A stretch of DNA of 16,885 nucleotides from an uncultured Verrucomicrobia subdivision 3 bacterium (GTDB lineage: Bacteria > Verrucomicrobiota > Verrucomicrobiae > Limisphaerales > UBA11358): NCBI GenBank assembly GCA_903921455.1, contig CAIXPZ010000223.1:1-16885 (forward strand), written 5' to 3'. The notes beneath the pieces are model-generated. The model was given only the letters and a program-made list of their open reading frames with translations, made no database searches and had not been told where the DNA came from. Position numbers and translations under genes: made by a program. Within the stretch, counting starts at the first letter, position 1. The number at the start of each line of letters is the position of its first letter. Shown piece by piece: positions 1 through 7,200 of the stretch.

Positions 1-11
1 AGGTGTTTAGC

Positions 12-29
12 CGGACGTCCCATCGTCCG
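12..29. other. Small inverted repeat
   Basis: CGGACG (12-17) and CGTCCG (24-29) pair perfectly around a 6-nt loop. It lies at the left edge of the window, beyond the 3' end of the first gene. No role can be assigned. Confidence 0.35.
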
Positions 30-77
30 AGCTGTAAATCGAAATTAAGCCGGAGGGTCTCGCAGGTTGGACGCTAA

Positions 78-100
78 TCGGAAAACAAAAACTTTTCCGA
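78..100 (-). terminator. Possible terminator hairpin
   Basis: A perfect 8-bp stem, TCGGAAAA (78-85) with TTTTCCGA (93-100), encloses a 7-nt loop. It lies 56 nt downstream of the stop codon of the minus-strand gene ending at 156. Read on the minus strand, the 3' arm begins with four T, but there is no clean T-tract after the stem and the stem is AT-rich. A transcription end is therefore only a possibility; it could also be a structural element of the cassette-like boundary next to it. Confidence 0.3.
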
Positions 101-142
101 CGTGAATTCTTTTTATCTGTTGACCGCCCGGGCTTGATAGGG

Positions 143-153
143 GTTAGGCCGAT
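143..153. repeat. Left copy of 11-bp inverted repeat, integron-core-like
   Basis: GTTAGGCCGAT at 143-153 is the exact reverse complement of ATCGGCCTAAC at 706-716. The two copies bracket the small gene at 156-695 almost to the codon. On the coding (minus) strand this copy reads GCCTAAC six nt after the stop codon. GCCTAAC fits the RYYYAAC inverse core of integron attC sites. No matching GTTRRRY partner was found within 143 nt further downstream, so a complete attC site is not shown. Confidence 0.45.
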
Positions 154-155
154 GG

Positions 156-695
156 TCAATCTTCATGAAGTATCACTAAAGTAAATCGGAACTTGAACGA
201 TGCTCCCGGTTTGGGCTGCACCACCAACCGAACCACGTTCGTATTGTATGGCCGATATGCTCGAAACTCGTCGAACATCGCTAAATCTTGATAGGGCTCG
301 ACGTGAGATAACCAAGCACCAACCAACGCATCACTGAAATGAATCTCATACTCCTGTCTGTTTGTAGAACCGGCGGGAATCCGAAACTCCGGCGCTATCC
401 AGTCACCTTTGCCAAGGATAAGCCTGAACTTGTTGGTGTCTCCTGCCTCCCATCGCAGTGAGTCATCGGCTGGCTGGTCTGTCGTCGAAATCTCGGCTAT
501 CGCGTAGCTCGGAATCAGATGCTTGGGTTTGTAACCTTCTAACCGAGCAAGCCGGTCATCGAACCCATTGATGCGACCCTCCAATTCTGTGACGACGGTC
601 TTATAGCGGAAGTAATAAAACTGGCTGAAATAAGCGGCCACGATGAAACACACTCCAGCGACAGCCAAGGCAAAGAATCTAAGCGCTCGTTTCAT
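156..695 (-). CDS. Small membrane-anchored protein of unknown function
   Basis: The 179-residue product has a basic N-terminus (MKRALR) and one hydrophobic segment at about residues 5-27. A short charged, possibly coiled-coil stretch follows (about 33-54, VVTELEGRINGFDDRLARLE), then a soluble region of about 125 residues. The expected topology is a single-pass inner-membrane protein with its bulk outside the cytoplasm. I do not recognise the family. The ATG at 695 is chosen because it opens directly onto the membrane segment; no clear Shine-Dalgarno sequence is visible upstream. The start lies 11 nt after a GTTAGGC heptamer and the stop lies 6 nt before GCCTAAC, the spacing expected of an integron gene cassette. 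Codon use is less GC-rich than in the enzymes downstream, which fits a different origin. That it is a real gene is likely from composition and architecture; its function is unknown. Confidence 0.65.
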   Translation of the reverse strand: MKRALRFFALAVAGVCFIVAAYFSQFYYFRYKTVVTELEGRINGFDDRLARLEGYKPKHLIPSYAIAEISTTDQPADDSLRWEAGDTNKFRLILGKGDWIAPEFRIPAGSTNRQEYEIHFSDALVGAWLSHVEPYQDLAMFDEFRAYRPYNTNVVRLVVQPKPGASFKFRFTLVILHED

Positions 696-705
696 GCGTG
701 TGGTA

Positions 706-716
706 ATCGGCCTAAC
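706..716. repeat. Right copy of 11-bp inverted repeat, integron-core-like
   Basis: ATCGGCCTAAC is inverted relative to 143-153. On the minus strand it reads GTTAGGC and sits just before the start codon of the 179-residue gene, as an attC R' core would sit before a cassette gene. Further upstream on that strand, GCCTAGT (771-765) could be a degenerate inverse core, giving a candidate attC-like site of 62 nt (710-771). I see only weak internal self-complementarity in that interval, so the assignment is tentative. Confidence 0.4.
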
Positions 717-772
717 AGATAATCGAAGACGCCCTGTGTAGCCTATCTTTTTTCATGAAGCGACACTAGGCG

Positions 773-1064
773 CGTCGAAAAATGATGTCCAGCAGAAATT
801 TAGGTCGTTTCTGGCTCGGCCATTGCCTTTAGGAAACACGTCTCGACCGCCGTGTCGAGTGGATTTTAGGCAGCCTTTTATCGCTGGCCGGCCTGCACCC
901 AAGCCCCCGTCCGGGTTCGTCTCGAAGGGATCACCCGACAATAGGCCAAAGAGGCGGTGGTTTTGTCTGAAAATTGTGCGAATCATGGGCAAATGCTTAG
1001 GATTCAATAGGTTTTCAATCCAACTGGGTCAGCTTGGCGCGTCAAACTGCCCGATTTACTATCG
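773..1064. other. Stretch without a recognisable gene
   Basis: Short overlapping reading frames of 81-84 codons exist on both strands here, but none shows a domain, membrane segment or ribosome binding site. The only structured element is at the left edge: on the minus strand the sequence at about 749-775 reads LVSLHEKR-stop, resembling the LVILHED-stop end of the gene at 156-695. I see no promoter, RNA gene or repeat in the rest. Confidence 0.5.
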
Positions 1065-1295
1065 TTAACTTAAAATTCTAAAGCAAAACTTTCAATTTTC
1101 GTTTCAACAATTGCAATTTTTAAAACAACTATTGCAAGTTTCGTTATGAAAATTGCAATTTCCAAAACAGAACTTTCAATTTCCCTTCTGACAATTGCAA
1201 TTTCCAAAGCAACTATTGCAAGTTTGGTCCTGAAACTTTCAATTTTTATAACAACTATTGCAAGTTTCCTTGCGACTATTGCAAGGGTGGAAGCC
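1065..1295. repeat. 21-bp tandem array 1 (TTGCAA core)
   Basis: Ten clear units of exactly 21 bp run from 1086 to 1295, preceded by a degenerate unit from about 1065. There are three unit flavours, beginning AAACTTTCAATTT, ACAATTGCAATTT and ACTATTGCAAGTTT. Most carry TTGCAA or ATTGCAAT, which are palindromes. The array is AT-rich while its surroundings are GC-rich. Because 21 is a multiple of three and no unit contains a stop, both strands stay open. On the minus strand the peptide is a heptad repeat of the form (L/I)(A/E)(I/S)(V/F)xx(K/E), ending in a stop at 1070-1072. On the plus strand it reads as TIAISKA-like heptads. I do not call either frame a gene: the minus frame needs a TTG start at 1414 and its first 40 residues look non-coding. 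Confidence 0.85.
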
Positions 1296-1393
1296 GAAGC
1301 GTTGGTTGCTGGGTTGTTTTTTGGCAAGCGGGCCGTCCGATCTGGCACAGCGAGCGATGACCTGCGGGCCTTCGGCTTCGCCAAATTCCTTTC

Positions 1394-1410
1394 GCGGTTT
1401 CCCAAACCGC
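1394..1410. other. Perfect 7-bp hairpin
   Basis: GCGGTTT (1394-1400) and AAACCGC (1404-1410) pair around a CCC loop. It stands between the two 21-bp arrays. It has no T-tract and no gene that it obviously terminates, so it is more likely part of the interspersed repeat material than a terminator. Confidence 0.4.
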
Positions 1411-1435
1411 TCAAGTCAGAGTTGATTAATTTTGT

Positions 1436-1580
1436 GCGGCGTTACCCAGCGTAGGCCGACGGTGTCGTCCAACGCTGGGCTGAATGACGTCATCCCTTCG
1501 GGATATTCTGCAGCGACTTCGGCGCGCCATCTTGGTAGAAACCCAGCGCCCAGAATTTCCAGCTCCGTAGGAGCGACATC
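1436..1580. repeat. Interspersed repeat remnant with three small palindromes
   Basis: Three palindromes follow one another: CCCAGCGT/ACGCTGGG (1445-1452 with 1472-1479), ATCCC-TTC-GGGAT (1492-1504) and GCTCC-GTA-GGAGC (1562-1574). Phrases such as CCCAGCGTAGG and CTCCGTAGGAGCGACAT resemble, from memory, intergenic dispersed repeats of Verrucomicrobiota and Planctomycetes. That resemblance has not been checked by a search. No coding potential is visible. Confidence 0.45.
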
Positions 1581-1614
1581 CCCTCGCAATCCCCCTCAAC
1601 CGTCCTGGCGGACA

Positions 1615-1652
1615 CCTTCTCACCCACGGGAGAGTAGGTTGGGATGAGGGGG
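1615..1652 (-). repeat. Decayed CTCATCCCAACCTxCTC interspersed repeat
   Basis: On the minus strand this reads CCCCTCATCCCAACCTACTC followed by TCCCGTGGGTGAGAAGG. This is the form of a very common bacterial intergenic repeat related to the element at 2238-2273. It is non-coding and imperfect. Confidence 0.5.
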
Positions 1653-1710
1653 CGCAATTCGACCAAGATGCCGCGCCTGACGGCGTTGGCCGTGGCCGGG
1701 TCGTTGCAAT

Positions 1711-2109
1711 CAAAGATTCAGCTCGGATTGGAACCCTCCGGGTCAGGACTGAAACATTCCCGACTGGGATTCAAGCATTCCTAGCTGGAATTGAAACAAT
1801 CCTGACTAAAACCACAGCATCCCTAGCTAGGACTGAAACATCCCTGACAGGAATCAGAGCATTCCTAGCTGGGATTAAAACATCCCTAGCTGGAACCGGA
1901 GCATCCCTAGCTAGGACTGAAACAATCCCGACTGGGATTGCCACAAACCGAGTCAGGACCAAAGCAATCCGAGCCAGGACTGAACCAATCCGGGTCAGGG
2001 ATGAAGTAATCCTAGCTAGGGATGCAGCAATCCCGACTAGGACTGGAGCAATCCTAGCTAGGAATGGAGTAATCCCGACTAGGGATGCAGTAATCCTAGC
2101 TAGGGATGT
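1711..2109. repeat. 21-bp tandem array 2 (CTAGCTAG core), 19 units
   Basis: Nineteen consecutive 21-bp units with no indels fill 1711-2109. A typical unit is ARCAWYCC followed by YAGCTRGGAYTGA. The centre TCCYAGCTRGGA is palindromic, so units could pair with themselves or each other. Two flavours are interspersed: an AGCTAGG/AGCTGG centre and a CGACTGG/CGACTAGG centre. The left-most units are the most diverged. The minus strand is open through most of the array, with heptads such as VLARIAL, IPVGIVS and IPARNAL, ending in a stop at 1771-1773 inside the array. Frequent prolines argue against a coiled coil, and the frame is probably a by-product of the period. The sequence is unrelated to array 1 although the period is identical. 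Confidence 0.9.
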
Positions 2110-2237
2110 TCCAGTGCAAATCAGGAAAATAGCCAAACTGGCAAAAGCGCGGGGAAAACGGCTGGAAACTTGACAGAATTGGCGTTTAGGCGAGTGTTTT
2201 GCCAATGCTGCGTGGGATATCGGGGCAGAAAGTTTCT

Positions 2238-2273
2238 CCCTCTCCTTGGGGAGAGAGCCGGGGTGAGGGAGGA
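2238..2273 (-). repeat. SLTPALSPRRG-type interspersed repeat
   Basis: On the minus strand the element translates as SSLTPALSPRRG, the familiar false peptide produced by a widespread bacterial intergenic repeat. The DNA contains CTCTCC-TTGG-GGAGAG, a small stem-loop, followed by CCGGGGTGAGGG. It is not a gene. Confidence 0.75.
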
Positions 2274-2298
2274 CGTCTCGGACAAATTCGTTTTATCG

Positions 2299-2334
2299 CT
2301 CGCCCTCACCTGTTTCCTCTCCCCCAGGAAGAGG
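2299..2334 (+). repeat. Inverted second copy of the SLTPALSPRRG-type repeat
   Basis: On the plus strand the sequence reads LALTCFLSPRKR, a diverged copy of the element at 2238-2273 in the opposite orientation. The two copies are 25 bp apart and form an imperfect inverted pair. Confidence 0.5.
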
Positions 2335-2420
2335 ACCTGCGTTCCCCGCTCCGGCTGCGATCCAGGGTCGCGCTACGATTGGATGACCCTTTGGCATCGC
2401 TGATGGCGGCGGCGGCGCAG

Positions 2421-2438
2421 GTTTCTCCCTTTCCTTGG
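2421..2438. repeat. Half copy of the interspersed repeat
   Basis: GTTTCTCCCTTTCCTTGG matches the left part of the repeat at 2232-2249 with one mismatch, then diverges. Confidence 0.45.
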
Positions 2439-2727
2439 TTATGGGACATTCATCCCCCAATGACCGCTGTGCGGTCAGGTCCAGCCCTGGTGCCCATCCG
2501 GCCGGACACCGGCAGGACGGGGCATATTCATGCTCTTTCAGGCGGGGATCAAATAACCGATACTGGAATCGAACCGCTCGCAGGATCCGGGTTGCGCCGA
2601 CGTCGCGCACCTGCCGCCGGGATTTATGATGCCAAACCGTTTTAAACTATTTATCCTGCCGCCCGTCTCGCCGACGCCACCGGGGGTGCGCGCCGGGTTG
2701 CAGGGAAACCAGCTTGGGTCCGGGTCT
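2439..2727. other. Upstream region of the hexosaminidase gene
   Basis: No gene is supported here. A perfect hairpin, GACCGC-TGT-GCGGTC, lies at 2462-2476. An in-frame ATG at 2626 would add 34 residues to the hexosaminidase, but those residues (FILPPVSPTPPGVRAGLQGN) are repeat-like and would bury the signal peptide. I see no convincing -35/-10 pair. Confidence 0.45.
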
Positions 2728-4293
2728 ATGCTCCGAAAATTTTTATTGATTGCCAGTCTGCTGGCCGCGGTCGGCGGGTTGCCCGCCGCCGAACTTAACC
2801 TCATCCCCTGGCCGGCCCAGGTGCAGCGCCGGGACGGCGAATTCGCGGTGACGGATCAAACGGTGGTGACCGCCGACGCGGCGTTCGCCGCCGAAGCCGC
2901 GCAACTCGCCGGCCAACTCCAGCTCAAGACCGCCGCCACCGCCACGGCAAATCAAATCCATCTCACCACCGCCGGCGCGGACGGGCTCGGCCCGGAAGCT
3001 TACCGGCTGGAAGCAGGTCCGGCGGGCGTGACGCTGCGGGCGGCCACGGCGGCGGGCGTGTTTTACGGCGGCCAGACGCTGCGGCAATTGCTCGACGCCC
3101 GGGCGCAGACCATTCCCGGCGTGCAGATCGAGGATGCGCCGCGTTACGCCTGGCGCGGCGTGCTGCTGGATGTGAGCCGCCATTATTTTGACACCGCGAC
3201 GATCCAGCAAGTGCTCGACTGGATGGCGGCCTACAAGTTGAACCGCTTTCACATCCACCTGACGGACGACCAGGCGTGGCGGCTGGCCATCGGGAAATAT
3301 CCGGAGCTGACCCAGACCGGCGCGCGGGGGAACTTCACGGATTCGAACGCGCCGGCGCGTTTCTTCACGAAGGCGGAGATGCAGTCGCTCATCGCCTACG
3401 CGGCGGCGCGGCACATCGTGGTGGTGCCGGAGATCGACATGCCCGGCCACGCGGGCGCCGCGACGCGGACGTATCCGGAACTGGACGGCGGCCGCAACAC
3501 GTATCATCCGGGCCGGGCGGCGACGTATGATTTCCTGGAGAATGTGCTGCGCGACGTGGTGCAGACGTTCCCCTCGCCGTGGATCCATTTCGGCGGCGAC
3601 GAGGTGAACACGAGCGGCTGGAGCCAGGACGCCGCCGTGACGGAGAAGCTGCGGGCGGAGGGCTTGCAGCAGCCGCAGCAGCTGGAAGGATATTTTGCGC
3701 GCCGCATGAGCCGGTTCATCACGGAACTGGGCCGCACGCCGATGGGCTGGGACGAAATCGTGACCGCCCGGCCGGCGACGAACACGGTGGTGTTCTGGTG
3801 GCGGCATAACAAGCCGGACACCTTGCAGAAAGCGCTGGCGGATGGCTATGCCGTGGTGCTGACGCCGCGGTCACCGTGCTATTTTGATTATCCGCAGGAC
3901 AAAACATATCCGTCCTTCGCGTGGAAGCTGTGCAACACGCCGGCGGCCGTCTATGGCGGACCGAAGCTGCCCGCGACGATTCCGCCCGCGCAGTTAAAAC
4001 AGATCCTCGGCGTGGAAGGCTGCGTGTGGACCGAGCATATCGGGTCGGTGCCGTATCTGGAATTCATGCTGCTGCCGCGCCTGCCGGCGCTCGCCGAGAT
4101 GGCGTGGACGGCGGACGCCCAGCGGGACTACGCGAAGTTCAACGCCCGGCTGAAACCGTGGCTGGAACAATACCGGCAGCAGGGCATCCACAGCTACGAC
4201 GAAAACAATCCGGAAGGCTCCCTGCGCGAAGTGAAGACGCCCGGGAAAATCTCTCCCACGGCCCAGCACATCAAGGCCGCTTCAGTCAACTAA
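2728..4293 (+). CDS. Exported GH20 beta-N-acetylhexosaminidase
   Basis: This family removes terminal beta-linked GlcNAc or GalNAc from chitin oligomers, glycans and glycosaminoglycan fragments by substrate-assisted catalysis. The 521-residue product opens with a signal peptide (MLRKFLLIASLLAAVGGLPAAE), which decides the start at 2728 rather than the in-frame ATG at 2626. An N-terminal GH20b-type domain covers about 25-140, and the catalytic TIM barrel about 145-500. Visible family motifs are RHYFDTATIQ, the strand NRFHIHLTDDQAWR, EIDMPGHAGA, the signature WIHFGGDE with catalytic pair Asp291-Glu292, and GVEGCVWTEHI with MLLPRLPALAEMAW near the end. Length is normal for a two-domain GH20. It lacks the FYRxxP C-terminal tail of the three neighbours, so it is probably periplasmic or lipid-free secreted. 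Its stop is only 3 bp from the stop of the convergent operon. Exact substrate (GlcNAc versus GalNAc) cannot be read from sequence. Confidence 0.93.
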   Translation: MLRKFLLIASLLAAVGGLPAAELNLIPWPAQVQRRDGEFAVTDQTVVTADAAFAAEAAQLAGQLQLKTAATATANQIHLTTAGADGLGPEAYRLEAGPAGVTLRAATAAGVFYGGQTLRQLLDARAQTIPGVQIEDAPRYAWRGVLLDVSRHYFDTATIQQVLDWMAAYKLNRFHIHLTDDQAWRLAIGKYPELTQTGARGNFTDSNAPARFFTKAEMQSLIAYAAARHIVVVPEIDMPGHAGAATRTYPELDGGRNTYHPGRAATYDFLENVLRDVVQTFPSPWIHFGGDEVNTSGWSQDAAVTEKLRAEGLQQPQQLEGYFARRMSRFITELGRTPMGWDEIVTARPATNTVVFWWRHNKPDTLQKALADGYAVVLTPRSPCYFDYPQDKTYPSFAWKLCNTPAAVYGGPKLPATIPPAQLKQILGVEGCVWTEHIGSVPYLEFMLLPRLPALAEMAWTADAQRDYAKFNARLKPWLEQYRQQGIHSYDENNPEGSLREVKTPGKISPTAQHIKAASVN

Positions 4294-4296
4294 CGG

Positions 4297-7200
4297 TCAG
4301 GGCGAGGCGAGACGGTAAAATTCCCGCAAGTTCGTCGCAGCCCGGTCGGTGAAGCTCATCGTGCCGGGGCTGAAGAGGCCATTCGTCAACACCAGCCAGT
4401 TCGTCAGCGGCAGTTGCAGGTTCGTGCTGGCCAGCACGCGATACCCCTGCCCGCTCGCGCCGCTGAAGCTGAAGGCAAACGCTCCCCCGCTGAATCCCAG
4501 GCCGCCGGGGTTGATCACGGGCGGAATCGCCGGCATATAATTCAACATCAGGGAACTGCCGTCGCTGGTCACGCTAAACGCGCCGGCGAAAGCGTTGCTG
4601 AAGGACGCCGTGTCCACGACAAACGCGGCGGGATCGAAGTTGAGGATGCCGCCGGTGGCGGCGACCAGCGGCCAGGAATAACCATTGGTCCGGGCAAATC
4701 CGGTCGCGGGACCGGGCAGATTGCTAGTGTTCAGCGAAACGAGATGAATGGTGAACGGACTGCCGGCCGAAGCCGAAAGATTGAGCGCGCCGGTGATATT
4801 CAAAAAGTCGGCGCCGGAATTATTGGTGGCATCGGCGAGTTGAAAGACATAAGCGCCGCCGCCATCCCAGGTTTCATCGCCGGTGGTCAGGGTGCCCACG
4901 CCGTCGCTGCCCGGCGACACGGACCCGGCCACTTCCACCGGGCCGCCAATGGTGCCGGAGCCGCCGACCGCGCCGCCGACGGCGACCGTCACCGCGCTGT
5001 AGCTCAGCGCGCCGTTGACCCACAGGGTGCCGGCGTTGATGAGCGTCGCGCCGGTGTAACCGGCCGTGCCGCTCAACGTGGTGACGCCGGCATTCGTGAT
5101 GCCGCCGCTGCCGCTAATGTCACCGGCAATGGTCAGATTGCGGGCATAACTCTGGAGGGTGACATTGTTATTGTTTAAGGTCAGCGGGCCGGCCAGCACG
5201 GGGGAAAAATCATTGGTGACGCTGCTGCCGATGATGACGGCGGCGGCCGGGTCGGCGCCGGGGTCGGCCACGGTGACCGGATTGGTGAGCGTGAAGGTGC
5301 CGTTCAGGAACAGCGCGTGGTTGATGCCATTGCGTCCCAGGTTGATCGGAGCGGCGGCAACGGCGCCGGGATCATTCACAAAATACCAGGCGGTGTGCGA
5401 GCCGGCGGCGAGCAATGGCGTGGCCGACGGCAGGCCGGGGAAATCCGGCAGGCTGACCGCGCCCGCGCTATTGCCAAGATTACTAAACAGGAACGCGAGG
5501 TTTTCCCCGACGCGAAAACCCGACCACTGCAAACCGGACGCCTTGTCCGTCGCCAGATTGTAGATCTGCGAACCGCCGGCGCCGTGGAAGAGCCAGTCCA
5601 AATCCGTCCAGCCGTAAGTCAGGTTGACCAACCCGCCCAGATCGCTGAACCCGTCGGCACCGCGCAGCCGGACGTGCGCCATCAACGCGACGCAATCGTC
5701 CACGGTGGGCACGCCGACGGGATCGCCGGTGAGGGTATCATTTAACCAGGGAAGCAACCGGTGGCCGGCGGGCAGGTTCAGTTTGGCAAAGGAAACCAGT
5801 TCCAGATCCGACCAGAACAAACCGGAACGGGCGTTGGGACCGTTATTGGTGTAGGCGGGGTAAGGATAGGCATTGGGCTGCGCGGCATTCAAACCGCTAC
5901 CGCGATAAAAGGCGTCGGTGCCAATCCGGGACGAAGGCGTCAGGGCCGGATCGGTGCCGCCCGCATAGCACGCATAATTGCCGACGAACGCGGAGCTGAC
6001 ATTGGTGTTCGGGCTCGCGCGCACCAGATTCACCAGGTTCGTGATCTCCAGTTCGCAGTGGGCCAGCGTCTGGTCGTAAGGTTCGAAATCGGACAGGACA
6101 TAATTCAGCGGCCGCGCCGGCGCCGTGTTCGTGGTGAAGTAAGCCACGGTATCGGCGACGGCATTGCTGCGCATATACGTTCCGGCGATGGTATTGGTGT
6201 TGTCGCCGACCGGCGCGGTGCCTTCCAGAAAATACACCGCCAGCGGCAGGCCATGGCTGTATTGATAGGTATAGGATTTGATATTGGCCGAGCTGGTCGG
6301 AACATAGTCCCAGCCGGGATAGGGCATGTAGGCGATCACGCCCGGAGCCGGATTCACATTGTCATAGGACCCGCCGTAATAGCGGACATACCAGCTGGAG
6401 ATGAACGACGACGAGAGGTCGGGCGACGGATTCCCGTGCGCCACCGTGATGAAGCCGCCGCCACTGAAATACGCGTCATTCTGGTTGGCCGCCGCGCTGG
6501 CGGTCGAACCCCACGTGCCATCGCCGGCCCACTGTCCGCCGAGACACAGCGCGCCGACCGTCTGGTTGACTCCGCTGTTCACCGCCACCCTGCCACCGGC
6601 ATTGACCACCAGCAGCGCGGTGTTCGCAAGCGAAGCGGATTGAGCCAGCTGAAGCGTCGCATTGGTGGCCGCCACGGTGACCATCGGCGAACCCGGAATG
6701 GAACCGGACACGACCAGGGTGCCGTTGCTGACAACCGTGGCACCGGTATAAGGATTGACCGCCCCCAACGTGAGCGTGCCGGCGCCCAGCTTGGCCAGAG
6801 CGCCGGAACCGCCGATGAGATTGGTGATGGCCGTGGAAAAACCGGCCGTGTTGAGGCTGCCGCCCCCGGCACCGAGGCTGATGGACGGAAGGGAATTGGT
6901 GTTCTGGCCGGAGGTGAACTGGGGAATATTCGCCGACAAGCCGAGCGTGCCGTTGCTGGTCAAAACAATCTGCGCGTAACCGGAACTCCCGGCCGGACCA
7001 ATGGTATTCGTAAAACCTTGCGCGGTGGTGAAAAGGCCGCCGTTGACCGTCAGGGTACCGGAGCCGCCATTACCAGCCGAGGGGCTCAGCACGATGACAT
7101 TGGTGCCGCGATAAATAAACGCACCGCCGCTGTTGATGGTGATGACGGCGCTATAACCGGAACCGCCGGGCGGACTGTTGGTCATGCCGCCGTTTTGAAG

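Noticed and set aside
1070..1414. Minus-strand heptad-repeat protein of 114 codons as an annotated gene
   Set aside because: It needs a TTG start with no visible Shine-Dalgarno sequence, and its first 40 residues look like read-through of non-coding sequence. The heptad pattern is kept as a finding instead.
1146..1454. Plus-strand heptad-repeat protein of 102 codons
   Set aside because: The start lies inside the repeat array with no ribosome binding site, and the second half is not protein-like. The open frame follows from a stop-free 21-bp unit.
1711..2109. CRISPR array
   Set aside because: Units are contiguous 21-bp repeats with no unique spacers, and no cas gene is in the window.
2535..2600. 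tRNA, because of GGTTCGATTCC on the minus strand (about 2566-2576)
   Set aside because: The T-loop-like string is present, but the flanking bases do not form a proper T-stem and no acceptor or anticodon stem could be found around it.
2626..2727. N-terminal extension of the GH20 enzyme from the ATG at 2626
   Set aside because: The extra 34 residues are proline-rich and repeat-like and would place the signal peptide internally. The ATG at 2728 gives a standard exported protein.
2743..3807. Open frame of 354 codons on the minus strand
   Set aside because: It is antisense to the GH20 gene and is an Arg/His-rich shadow without motifs.
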